From Sphingobacteriia bacterium 28-36-52 (GTDB taxonomy: Bacteria > Bacteroidota > Bacteroidia > Chitinophagales > Chitinophagaceae), in contig NCGN01000009.1 of assembly GCA_002281575.1 (NCBI GenBank), forward strand, positions 186,001 to 250,000: 64,000 bases of DNA, given 5' to 3'. Positions 26,690-35,133 of the stretch are shown here, in pieces (positions within the stretch are counted from its first letter, which is position 1; every line of letters begins with the position of its first letter). A model generated the notes under the pieces. That model had not been told where the DNA came from. It saw only the letters and a program-made list of their open reading frames with translations, and did not search any database. Made by a program: the position numbers and the translations under genes.

Positions 26690-28213
26690 TTAATTGATTA
26701 AAATATTTCCAGTCATTTGTGCTGGTATAGGAACTTCCATAAACGTTAAGATGGTTGGGGCTATATCGGCAAGTTTTCCGTGAATAAGGTTGCCCTTCCA
26801 TTCTTTATCTATAACAAATAGGGGCACAGGATTTAATGTATGCGCGGTATTAGGAGAGCCATCTTCATTAATTAAATAATCGGCATTGCCATGATCTGCT
26901 GTTAAGAAAATAGTATACCCATGTTCAATAGCGAGCGTTACAATTTTTGCAACACATGCATCAACGGTTTCCACAGCTTTTACAACTGCACTAAAAACAC
27001 CTGTATGACCAACCATATCGGCGTTGGCGAAATTTAAACAAATAAAATCAGCTGACTCAGCTGCAATTTCAGGTAAAATTTTTTCAGTCAGTTCAGCAGC
27101 ACTCATTTCTGGTTGCAAATCGTAAGTGGCAACTTTTGGCGATGGCGCCATAATTCTAGACTCCCCAGTAAAAGGCTCTTCCCTGCCACCACTAAAGAAA
27201 AATGTTACGTGAGGATATTTCTCTGTTTCTGCAATTCTAATTTGCTTTTTGCCATGAGCGGCCAACACTTCACCAATGGTATTGGTTAAATTGTCATTTT
27301 CAAAAATCACGTTTACCCCTTTAAATTTCTGGTCATACATGGTCATTGTGGTATAATGCAAATTCAAAGGGTGCATATTCTGTTCAGGAAAAGCTTGTTG
27401 TGTAAGCACTTCGGTAATTTCTCTGCAACGGTCTGTTCTGAAGTTAAATGCTATAACTACATCCCCTTCTTCAATTTTTGCAACAGGGGCTCCATCGGCT
27501 TTAATTATAACTGTAGGTAAAATAAATTCATCGGTTACTCCTGCACCATAACTAGATTGAATAGCATGTTCTGCTGAAACAGCAGTATTTCCCTTTGCAT
27601 TAACCAAGCAATGATAAGCCTGCGCTACTCTTTCCCATCTTTTGTCTCTATCCATGGCATAATACCTTCCACTAACTGTTGCAATAGTTCCTGTTGTCTT
27701 TTTTAAATGCGCTTCTACATCTTGTATATATCCCAATCCACTTTTAGGATCGGTATCTCTACCATCAGTAAATGCATGTACAAAAACATTATTTAAACCT
27801 TGATCATGACATATAGAACAAATTGCTTTTAAATGACTGGTATGAGAATGTACCCCTCCATCGCTTACTAATCCTAACAAATGCAGCTTTTTGCCAGATT
27901 GCTTAGCCAGGTCAATCGCATTTATTAATACTTGATTTTGAGCTAGGGATCCTTCTCTTACAGCAACATTTATTCTTTGCAGTTCTTGGTATACAATTCT
28001 TCCAGCTCCCAAATTTAAATGCCCAACTTCACTATTCCCCATTTGCCCTTCGGGTAAACCTACCTGTTCGCCACAAGTGATTAAAGTAGTATTTGGATAT
28101 TGTGAATATAAAGAACTTACAAATGGCACATTCGCATTTTGGATGGCATCAGCAGACTTCACTTGTCCTAAACCCCAGCCATCCATGATAATTAATATTA
28201 CTTTTTTACTCAT
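26690..28213 (-). CDS. gpmI: 2,3-bisphosphoglycerate-independent phosphoglycerate mutase
   Basis: GpmI interconverts 3- and 2-phosphoglycerate in glycolysis and gluconeogenesis, using Mn2+ and a phosphoserine intermediate. The 507 residues show IIMDGWGLG (metal Asp), MGNSEVGHLNLGAGR with the catalytic serine, HSHTSHLKAIC, DGRDTDPKSG, SGRYYAMDRDKRWER, NFANADMVGHTG and TADHGNADYL. Length is typical. It is unrelated to the cofactor-dependent mutase. A one-mismatch -7 element (TAACTTTA, 28218-28225) lies four bases from the ATG. Confidence 0.97.
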   Translation of the reverse strand: MSKKVILIIMDGWGLGQVKSADAIQNANVPFVSSLYSQYPNTTLITCGEQVGLPEGQMGNSEVGHLNLGAGRIVYQELQRINVAVREGSLAQNQVLINAIDLAKQSGKKLHLLGLVSDGGVHSHTSHLKAICSICHDQGLNNVFVHAFTDGRDTDPKSGLGYIQDVEAHLKKTTGTIATVSGRYYAMDRDKRWERVAQAYHCLVNAKGNTAVSAEHAIQSSYGAGVTDEFILPTVIIKADGAPVAKIEEGDVVIAFNFRTDRCREITEVLTQQAFPEQNMHPLNLHYTTMTMYDQKFKGVNVIFENDNLTNTIGEVLAAHGKKQIRIAETEKYPHVTFFFSGGREEPFTGESRIMAPSPKVATYDLQPEMSAAELTEKILPEIAAESADFICLNFANADMVGHTGVFSAVVKAVETVDACVAKIVTLAIEHGYTIFLTADHGNADYLINEDGSPNTAHTLNPVPLFVIDKEWKGNLIHGKLADIAPTILTFMEVPIPAQMTGNILIN

Positions 28214-28324
28214 GCGTTAAAGTTAACTTATTTCTCATTCAGCTTTTGGCTGTACATTTATCAAATCGGTAAAAATGACCAATTTTGGCATGATTATAGC
28301 ACATTTTAAGTTTAAATGGATTTT

Positions 28325-28708
28325 ATGAAGAATTTGATTTTAGTAATTGGTTTTGTTTTGGGCGGATTCTTTAATGCCCAGGCCCAATCTGAAACAGATA
28401 TGGTTATAAGGGCGTTAAAATTGGCTAACCCAGATATGATTACTACATATTTAGATGATTATGTAGACCTGAAATTATTGGATAAGGATGAAGTAAAAAA
28501 TATGAGCAAAAACCAAGCTGCTTTAGCTTTAAAATCATTTTATCTTGAAAAAGGAATAAAAGGATTTGAAAAGGTTTCTGATGGTGGAAAGGGTACACTA
28601 GTTTATATATTGGGAAAATTAACCACTTCGGGTAAAAGCTATAGCATTACTGTACAATTAAAGCAAAAAAACGGGACCTTGTATATTATAACCATGAGAA
28701 TTAGCTAA
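28325..28708 (+). CDS. DUF4783 secreted protein
   Basis: The 127-residue protein has a signal peptide (MKNLILVIGFVLGGFFNAQAQ) and a small NTF2-like body: MVIRALKLANPDMITTYLDD, VDLKLLDKDE, MSKNQAALALKSFYLE and a final beta pair (YSITVQLKQKNGTLYIITMRI in parts). It matches the DUF4783 family, which in Bacteroidota often lies beside nadC, as here (seven bases upstream). Function is unknown. An ATG three codons upstream (28316) would add MDF before the signal peptide; the later one gives the normal Lys-started signal. Confidence 0.8.
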   Translation: MKNLILVIGFVLGGFFNAQAQSETDMVIRALKLANPDMITTYLDDYVDLKLLDKDEVKNMSKNQAALALKSFYLEKGIKGFEKVSDGGKGTLVYILGKLTTSGKSYSITVQLKQKNGTLYIITMRIS

Positions 28709-28715
28709 AAGTCGC

Positions 28716-29579
28716 ATGAATTCATTTGATATTGCATTGGCTACCCTAGTGGATGCTGCACTAAAAGAAGATATTGGGAGTGGAGATCATTCCACTTTAA
28801 GCTGCATCCCTGCCACAAAACAAGGTAAAGCAATTCTCAAAATAAAAGAGGATGGTATACTTGCAGGGGTTGAAGTAGCAAAAACCATTTTCAACTTTAT
28901 AGAACCAGATTGTGAATTTGTTTCATTTAAAAAGGATGGAGATAAAATGCAAGTTGGAGACATTGCATTTGAAATCACCGCTTCTGTGCATGCAATTTTA
29001 AAAGGGGAAAGACTGGTTCTAAATTGCATGCAAAGAATGAGTGGCATTGCCACATTAACGAACCGTTATACACAATTATTAAAAGGATACCATACCCGTT
29101 TATTAGACACTAGAAAAACAACCCCTAATTTTAGGCTTCTTGAAAAGGAAGCCGTAAAAATTGGAGGTGGTATTAATCATCGATTTGGTTTATACGATAT
29201 GATCATGCTCAAAGACAATCATATTGACTATTGCGGGGGAATAATTGAAGCAATTAATCAAGCTTATACCTATTCCAAACAATTAGAACAACACTTAAAA
29301 ATTGAAGTAGAAACAAGAAATTTGGCAGATGTTCTATTGGTATGTAATCAGGCCTTGAATAAAGTAGATCGAATCATGTTAGACAATTTTTCTCCTGAGG
29401 AAGTTTCTGAAGCTTTGTCAATTATTCAAGGAAGGGTAGAAACCGAAGCAAGTGGTGGAATAAGCTTAACAACCATTGAATCATTTGCAAAAACAGGAGT
29501 AGATTTTGTTAGCGTAGGAGGACTTATTCACCAAGCCCAAAGCTTAGATTTGAGCTTAAAAGCAAGTTTCGTGAAATAA
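28716..29579 (+). CDS. nadC: Nicotinate-nucleotide pyrophosphorylase (quinolinate phosphoribosyltransferase)
   Basis: NadC turns quinolinate and PRPP into nicotinate mononucleotide, releasing CO2, in de novo NAD synthesis. The 287 residues contain LKEDIGSGDHST, LNCMQRMSGIATLT, LLDTRKTTPNFRLLEK with the PRPP/quinolinate arginines, GGGINHRFGLYDMIMLKDNHI (in parts) and ETEASGGISL. Length is typical. It follows the DUF4783 gene by seven bases. nadA and nadB are not in the window; nadE is at 39882. Confidence 0.95.
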   Translation: MNSFDIALATLVDAALKEDIGSGDHSTLSCIPATKQGKAILKIKEDGILAGVEVAKTIFNFIEPDCEFVSFKKDGDKMQVGDIAFEITASVHAILKGERLVLNCMQRMSGIATLTNRYTQLLKGYHTRLLDTRKTTPNFRLLEKEAVKIGGGINHRFGLYDMIMLKDNHIDYCGGIIEAINQAYTYSKQLEQHLKIEVETRNLADVLLVCNQALNKVDRIMLDNFSPEEVSEALSIIQGRVETEASGGISLTTIESFAKTGVDFVSVGGLIHQAQSLDLSLKASFVK

Positions 29580-29650
29580 ATGACCAGATTGGCAAAGTTT
29601 TTTACCTATAGCTTATTGTTTTTTGTAATTTTCCAGCATATACTCTATTC

Positions 29651-31558
29651 ATGAAAAATGAATATAAAAAGACAGCAGTCCTTTTTTGCATTGCTTTCTT
29701 TTTTTTAGGAAAATCTACTTTATCCGCACAAACTTTTGCAAAAGACAGTATTGATTTGTTGCTTGCTGCAAAGGGACCAGGAATTGAACGTATACAATTT
29801 CTAAATAATATTGCAGAAACATTATCAGATAAAAATACCCAGCTAGCATTTGATTATGCCAAACTAGCTTTAACAGAATCCGAAAAAAATAAACAACCAA
29901 AAGAAAAAGGCTTTGCGCTGAACAATTTAGCTTGGATTAAATACAGAAAAGGAGATTTTACAGCTGCATTTGAATACGGCACAAAAGCCTTGAAATGGAA
30001 TGATTCTATACAAAACCTGCCAGCGCTTGCTGCTTCATATAGGTGCATGGGATCTGTTTATAATTCTCAAGACAATGCCACAAAGTCTATTGAGTACTTT
30101 TTAAAAGACCTCACACTTCATACCCAATTGAATGACCAGAAAAGTATTGGAAGGGCTTTAAATAACCTGTCTTTTACTTTTTTAAGAGGAAAAATGTATG
30201 ATAGTGCATTGTTATATACATCAAAAGCACTTGTATTTAATTTAACCCTAAAAGACGATTATTTAATTGCATTTGCCTACAGGAATGCAGGTGATTTATC
30301 AGAAGTAAGAAAATTATCGGATAGTGCTAAATACTATTTTAACCTTTCGGTGCAATATGCAAAAAAGATAAAAAGCTTACAGCTTCAACTAACCGCTTTA
30401 TACAGAATTGGTAGAATACTGAATAGTGAATTAAAATACAAGGAATCTATCCCTTATTTAGAAAATGCACTCCAATTGGGCATGCTAATGGGTGCGAAAT
30501 CTGAAACAGCTTTAGTTTATAATTTATTAGGAAGAGCTTACGAAGGTATAGGTAATTATAAAGAAGCCTATTTAGTTCAAAAGAAATCAAGCCAATTAAA
30601 TGATTCATTGTACCAGGAAAGGAGTAGGTCTAAATTGGCAGAAATGCAAGCTAAATTTGAGGCAGAGAGAAAAGAATCAGAAATAAATGAACTTAAAAAA
30701 GAAAAAGAAAAAGAAATAGAGGATAGCCAAAAAAAGACCATTCTTAATTTTTCTTTAATGATTACTATGATTGTAGTAATTGTTTTGCTAATAAATATCT
30801 GGAGAAAAAATAAATTTAAAACTGCCACCAATATTTTATTACAATCACAAAAAGAAGAATTAGAAGAAACACTCTTATTAAAAGACAAGGTTTTCTCTAT
30901 TATTTCCCATGATTTACGCTCCCCCATAGCATCATTAAATGCAGTTCTTCCAATGTTGGATCCAGATTCATTAGATCATGAAACTTATCATCAATTAAAA
31001 TTGAATCTAACTAAACAGGTTCAAAACTTAAATTACGTGCTTGAGAATCTCCTTATATGGTCTAGGTCTAGAATGAAGGGAGTAGATACGCCAGAATTGA
31101 AAGATATAAATTTAAATAAACAGGCATCTAGTTCAATCGGCTTATTAAAAGGCTTGGCCGATCAGAAGAAAATTACCATCCAAAATCAGATTAATACAAG
31201 TTTAAGTATAAAGGCAGACCCACAACATTTTGACATCATTATCCGTAATATTTTGTTGAATTCCATCAAATTTACAAATGAACAAGGTTCTATTAACTTG
31301 TACAGCAAAATCGAAAACGATCAATTGGCAATCTGTATAGAAGACAACGGTGTTGGTATGAACCCAGCGCAAATTGATCGATTATTCCAATTAAGAACAC
31401 ATTTTACAACCCCAGGAACACAAAAGGAAAAAGGTACAGGTTTGGGCTTATTAATTTGTGCAGAATACGCTGCAGCTAATAATTGGGAAATAAAAGTAGA
31501 AAGCCAAATTGGAAAGGGTACTATTTTTACGATTATTTTATCAAAAACAAATAAATGA
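29651..31558 (+). CDS. TPR-repeat sensor histidine kinase
   Basis: This 635-residue kinase has a signal peptide (~1-27), about six tetratricopeptide-like helix pairs facing the periplasm (~50-335, e.g. ALNNLAWIKYRKGDFTAAFEYG), a coiled coil (ESEINELKKEKEKEIE), one membrane helix (~363-381), a second coiled coil, a HisKA domain with phospho-accepting His420 in SIISHDLRSPIASL, and a HATPase_c domain (NILLNSIKFTN N-box, EDNGVGM, GTGLGLLICAEY). It lacks a receiver domain and no response regulator is adjacent. Its stop overlaps the start of the SUI1 gene (ATGA), an odd pairing that suggests translational coupling. Confidence 0.88.
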   Translation: MKNEYKKTAVLFCIAFFFLGKSTLSAQTFAKDSIDLLLAAKGPGIERIQFLNNIAETLSDKNTQLAFDYAKLALTESEKNKQPKEKGFALNNLAWIKYRKGDFTAAFEYGTKALKWNDSIQNLPALAASYRCMGSVYNSQDNATKSIEYFLKDLTLHTQLNDQKSIGRALNNLSFTFLRGKMYDSALLYTSKALVFNLTLKDDYLIAFAYRNAGDLSEVRKLSDSAKYYFNLSVQYAKKIKSLQLQLTALYRIGRILNSELKYKESIPYLENALQLGMLMGAKSETALVYNLLGRAYEGIGNYKEAYLVQKKSSQLNDSLYQERSRSKLAEMQAKFEAERKESEINELKKEKEKEIEDSQKKTILNFSLMITMIVVIVLLINIWRKNKFKTATNILLQSQKEELEETLLLKDKVFSIISHDLRSPIASLNAVLPMLDPDSLDHETYHQLKLNLTKQVQNLNYVLENLLIWSRSRMKGVDTPELKDINLNKQASSSIGLLKGLADQKKITIQNQINTSLSIKADPQHFDIIIRNILLNSIKFTNEQGSINLYSKIENDQLAICIEDNGVGMNPAQIDRLFQLRTHFTTPGTQKEKGTGLGLLICAEYAAANNWEIKVESQIGKGTIFTIILSKTNK

Positions 31559-31899
31559 GCAAGAAAAATATAGCTGACCAAGCCGGATTTGTTTACAGCA
31601 CTGACCCTAACTTTCAATTTAATAGATCCCAAAACGAAGCATTGGAAACAGTAGAACCGGCTAAACAAAATCTACTCATACAATTAGACAGGAAACAAAG
31701 AGGGGGTAAAACAGTAACATTGGTAACTGGTTTTATTGGAAAGGAAAACGACCTTGAAGCATTGTCAAAACAATTAAAGAATTTTTGTGGAACTGGTGGA
31801 AGTGCCAAAGACGGGGAGGCCATTGTGCAAGGAGATCAGCGAGACAAAGTCTTGCTTTGGTTGCAAAAAAACGGCTACAGTAAAAGCAAAAAAAAATAG
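31555..31899 (+). CDS. SUI1/YciH-family translation initiation factor
   Basis: The 114-residue protein has an N-terminal tail and a SUI1 (eIF1-like) domain: LDRKQRGGKTVTLVTGFIG, LEALSKQLKNFCGTGGSAKDGEAIVQGDQRDKV in parts, and a Lys-rich end. In E. coli YciH can influence initiation fidelity; it is not essential in bacteria that have it. Its start overlaps the stop of the TPR histidine kinase by four bases. The H1-like gene follows after 82 bases. Confidence 0.9.
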   Translation: MSKKNIADQAGFVYSTDPNFQFNRSQNEALETVEPAKQNLLIQLDRKQRGGKTVTLVTGFIGKENDLEALSKQLKNFCGTGGSAKDGEAIVQGDQRDKVLLWLQKNGYSKSKKK

Positions 31900-31981
31900 G
31901 CTAGCATGAAATTAAATTATATTGAAAAAAATATTCTAACTTACTGTCTTTCTAAAACTTTTCATTCAAACTAATACCATC

Positions 31982-32536
31982 ATGGCAAAAGCAAGTAAAA
32001 AGAAAGCCGCTAAAAAAGCAGCTCCTAAAAAAGCAGCCAAAAAAGTCGCCCCTAAAAAAGCTGCTAAGAAAGCTGCTCCTGCAAAAAAAGCAGCACCTAA
32101 AAAGGCTGTAAAAAAGGCTGCTCCTGCAAAAAAAGCAGCACCTAAAAAGGCTGTAAAAAAGGCTGCCCCAGCAAAAAAGGCCGCTCCTAAAAAAGCTGCT
32201 AAGAAAGCTGCCCCTGCAAAAAAAGCAGCACCTAAAAAAGCTACTAAGAAAGCTGCTCCTGCAAAAAAAGCAGCACCTAAGAAAGCTGCTCCTGCAAAAA
32301 AAGTAGCACCTAAAAAAGCTACTAAGAAAGCTGCTCCTGCAAAAAAAGTAGCACCTAAAAAGGCTGCCCCTGCAAAGAAGGCTGCTCCAACAAAAAAACC
32401 AGCTGTTAAAAAACCAGTAAAGAAAGTAACTACTCCAGCTCCTGTAGCTCCAGTGGTTCCTGCTGCTGAACCAGTAGTAGTAGAAGCTCCAACGCTTTTT
32501 ACTCCTGAAACTCCAAGTTCAGAAAACAACGGTTAA
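31982..32536 (+). CDS. Histone H1-like Lys/Ala/Pro repeat protein
   Basis: The 184-residue protein is built almost entirely from Lys, Ala and Pro. After MAKASKKKAAKKAAPKK, 15- and 11-residue repeats of the type AAPAKKAAPKKAVKK follow from residue 31 to about 138, and the C-terminal ~40 residues are acidic/Pro-rich (VAPVVPAAEPVVVEAP). It resembles the disordered tail of histone H1 and bacterial H1-like proteins (AlgP/HC2 class) that bind and compact DNA without sequence specificity. The tandem structure makes copy-number variation likely. The Ala/Phe-rich frame on the opposite strand is its mirror. A terminator follows. Confidence 0.85.
   Translation: MAKASKKKAAKKAAPKKAAKKVAPKKAAKKAAPAKKAAPKKAVKKAAPAKKAAPKKAVKKAAPAKKAAPKKAAKKAAPAKKAAPKKATKKAAPAKKAAPKKAAPAKKVAPKKATKKAAPAKKVAPKKAAPAKKAAPTKKPAVKKPVKKVTTPAPVAPVVPAAEPVVVEAPTLFTPETPSSENNG
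32072..32395 (+). repeat. Tandem coding repeat, 45-bp and 33-bp units
   Basis: Within the H1-like gene, units encoding AAPAKKAAPKK with or without a trailing (A/T/V)KK-type tetrapeptide recur about eight times: four 15-residue units, an 11-, a 15- and another 11-residue unit, then a degenerate one. DNA identity between units is high, including long A runs, so slippage or recombination between units is expected. Confidence 0.85.
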
Positions 32537-32558
32537 GTTTTATCAGTTTAAATAATAT

Positions 32559-32595
32559 GACCCTGTTTTTATTATAAGAGCAGGGTCTTTTATTT
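32559..32595 (+). terminator. Intrinsic terminator after the H1-like gene
   Basis: A 7-bp stem, GACCCTG / CAGGGTC, with a 15-base AT-rich loop is followed by TTTTATTTTG on the plus strand, 22 bases after the stop of the H1-like gene. Confidence 0.75.
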
Positions 32596-32627
32596 TGTAT
32601 TCACCCCAACGATTTAAAATAGTTCTT

Positions 32628-35033
32628 ATGAAAAAATGGAGCTTTCTTTTTGTTTGTTTTTTTGCAGTTGCTGTTCATGCCCAGAATAACGCAAGTATTG
32701 CCGAAAAAACAAAATCCATGAAAAAAATGGATGGCTATTTCCCTTTTTGGTACGACAACAATAATGGAAAAATTTGGCTACTAGTAAACCAGTTAAACAC
32801 AGAGTTTCTATACGTCAATAGCTTACCCGCAGGCCTAGGATCCAATGATATTGGGTTAGACAGAGGACAAATAGGAAATACCCGTATTGTCTATTTTCAT
32901 AAAGTAGGAAAAAAAATATTACTCATACAACCCAATTATGATTATAGAGCAAGTTCAAAAGATGTGCAGGAACAGAAAGCCGTAGCAGAATCATTTGCAT
33001 CATCAGCCATTGCATCATTCAATATTGAAGCAGAAGAGAATGGAACTTATCTAATAGACCTAAATGCATTTTTAATAAGAGACGCACACGGTGTTGCAGA
33101 TAAAATCAGAAGCATGCGTCAAGGAAGTTATACTTTTAATGAAGCAAGATCTGCCATTTACATCAACAATACCAGAAACTTTCCGTTGAATTCAGAGTTT
33201 GAAGCAATGATTAGTTTTATTGGAGGAGCAGATGCAGGCAGATTGATAAGAACTGTAAGCCCTTCTTCAGAGGCAATTACATTAAGAATGCATCACTCTT
33301 TTGTGCAATTACCCGACAATCAATTTAAGCCGCGTAAATACGATATCAGAAGCGGTTATTTTGGAAAAACTTATTACGATTATAGTAGTGATTTTACAGA
33401 ACCAATTCAACAAATGGTGATAGCCAAACATCGCTTATTTAAAAAAGATCCTAACGCTGCAATAAGTGAGCCCGTAAAGCCAATTGTATACTATCTAGAT
33501 AATGGAACTCCGGAACCCATTCGCTCTGCTTTATTAGATGGAGCTAAATGGTGGAACCAGGCTTATGAAGCAGCCGGATTTAAAAATGCATTTATCGTGA
33601 AAGTATTGCCCGATTCTGCAGACCCGATGGACATTCGTTACAATATGATTAACTGGGTGCATCGATCTACCAGAGGTTGGAGTTATGGCGCTTCCGTTAC
33701 CGATCCCCGCACGGGAGAAATCATTAAAGGACAAGTTACGCTAGGGTCATTAAGGGTAAGACAAGACTATTTAATTTTTACTGGATTACTCTCGCCGTAT
33801 GAAACAGGAAAGCCTGTTCCGGCAACCATGAAAGAAGCGGCATTGCAAAGATTAAGACAATTGTCTGCGCACGAAATAGGCCATACGCTTGGCTTACAGC
33901 ATAATTACGCATCTAGTGTAAACAATCGTGCATCAGTAATGGATTATCCACATCCTGCAGTTTTTATTAATGCAAAAGGTGCAATTGATTTTAGTAAAGT
34001 ATATACCAATGAAATAGGTGAATGGGATAAACGTGCCATCATGTATGGATATAGTCAGTTTCCAAATGATACCGATGAAACGATAGCACTAAATAAATTA
34101 TTAGAAGAAAATCAACAAAAAGGATTGCTCTTTATTGCAGATGCAGACGCTAGAGCAGTGAGTGGTTTTCATCCAGATGCCCATTTATGGGATAACGATA
34201 GCGACCCAGTTACAGAACTCAATAATGTATTGGCGGTAAGGCAAAAAGCATTAGATCAGTTTACTGAATCAGCCATTCGCCCCAATACACCAATGAGTAC
34301 TTTAGAAGATGCATTGGTTCCAGTTTATAATTATCACCGCTATCAAGCCGAAGCGGTTAGCAAATTAATTGGAGGCATGTATTATAGTTACAATGTTAGA
34401 GGAGATAAGCAGGTTCAACCAACCGTTCTACCAGCAGCTACTCAACTTAAGGCATTGAATGCAATGCTTAAAACACTATCTCCAAGTGTATTAACCTTAC
34501 CCAATAGAATTGTTCAACTGATACCACCAAGACCACCCATGTATAATGGTGTTGGGGAAGTTTTTTCTAAAAGAACAGGAATGAGCTTTGACCCATTGGC
34601 AGCCGCTGAAGCACTTACCCATTTTGAATTATCCTTTTTATTTAATGCAGAGCGTGCCAATCGTTTAGTACAATTAAAAGCAATGGCAGGTACACCAGGA
34701 TGGGATGATGTTTTAGATGCCATTATTAATGCTACTTGGAAAGCCTCACCAGAAAAGGGTTTAGCCAGAGAGGTTCAAAAGCAAACACAACAAATGGTGT
34801 TGACTTGGTTACTAGCTTTAAGCCAAAATGAACAGTCTAATTATGCTGTTCAATCCATCAGCTATAACCGCTTAATACAACTAAAAAAATATGCAGAAAC
34901 CATGGTAAAAGCTGGAACAGATGCAGCACATTTTGGCTATACCATTGAAAGAATTAATAATCCCAAAGAAATCAGTTTACCACAACACAAAGAGATACCG
35001 CCGGGCGCACCCATTGGTTGTGATTGGGACTAA
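32628..35033 (+). CDS. Secreted zinc-dependent metalloprotease (DUF5117/DUF4953 type)
   Basis: The 801-residue exoenzyme has a signal peptide (MKKWSFLFVCFFAVAVHAQ), an N-terminal beta-rich DUF5117-type region (~30-330; MDGYFPFWYDNNNGKIWLLV in parts), then a metzincin-like catalytic domain with SAHEIGHTLGLQHNYASS (HExxHxxGxxH zinc site) and ASVMDYPHP, a Met-turn-like segment. The C-terminal ~350 residues are helical (DUF4953). Members are common in Bacteroidota; substrates are not well defined. The frame extends upstream to 32595, but the ATG at 32628 starts the signal peptide. A bidirectional terminator separates it from pdhC. Confidence 0.88.
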   Translation: MKKWSFLFVCFFAVAVHAQNNASIAEKTKSMKKMDGYFPFWYDNNNGKIWLLVNQLNTEFLYVNSLPAGLGSNDIGLDRGQIGNTRIVYFHKVGKKILLIQPNYDYRASSKDVQEQKAVAESFASSAIASFNIEAEENGTYLIDLNAFLIRDAHGVADKIRSMRQGSYTFNEARSAIYINNTRNFPLNSEFEAMISFIGGADAGRLIRTVSPSSEAITLRMHHSFVQLPDNQFKPRKYDIRSGYFGKTYYDYSSDFTEPIQQMVIAKHRLFKKDPNAAISEPVKPIVYYLDNGTPEPIRSALLDGAKWWNQAYEAAGFKNAFIVKVLPDSADPMDIRYNMINWVHRSTRGWSYGASVTDPRTGEIIKGQVTLGSLRVRQDYLIFTGLLSPYETGKPVPATMKEAALQRLRQLSAHEIGHTLGLQHNYASSVNNRASVMDYPHPAVFINAKGAIDFSKVYTNEIGEWDKRAIMYGYSQFPNDTDETIALNKLLEENQQKGLLFIADADARAVSGFHPDAHLWDNDSDPVTELNNVLAVRQKALDQFTESAIRPNTPMSTLEDALVPVYNYHRYQAEAVSKLIGGMYYSYNVRGDKQVQPTVLPAATQLKALNAMLKTLSPSVLTLPNRIVQLIPPRPPMYNGVGEVFSKRTGMSFDPLAAAEALTHFELSFLFNAERANRLVQLKAMAGTPGWDDVLDAIINATWKASPEKGLAREVQKQTQQMVLTWLLALSQNEQSNYAVQSISYNRLIQLKKYAETMVKAGTDAAHFGYTIERINNPKEISLPQHKEIPPGAPIGCDWD

Positions 35034-35060
35034 TCAACTAAACGTTTCGTTGCCAAAATA

Positions 35061-35088
35061 AAAAACCTCACTAAACGTGAGGTTTTTT
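35061..35088. terminator. Bidirectional terminator between convergent genes
   Basis: An 11-bp stem, AAAAACCTCAC / GTGAGGTTTTT, with loop TAAAC has T runs on the 3' side of both strands. It lies between the metalloprotease and the E2 gene, which converge, and can serve both. Confidence 0.85.
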
Positions 35089-35133
35089 ATTTATTTCAAA
35101 TTTTTGATTTTCATGTATCATACTTCTGTAAAA

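Noticed and set aside
32072-32395. Regular short repeats considered as a CRISPR array
   Set aside because: The units are contiguous, in frame and code for Lys/Ala/Pro; there are no unique spacers and no cas genes.
31966-32529. Ala/Phe/Gly-rich open frame opposite the H1-like gene
   Set aside because: It arises from the complement of AAPAKK repeats and has no promoter or neighbour logic.
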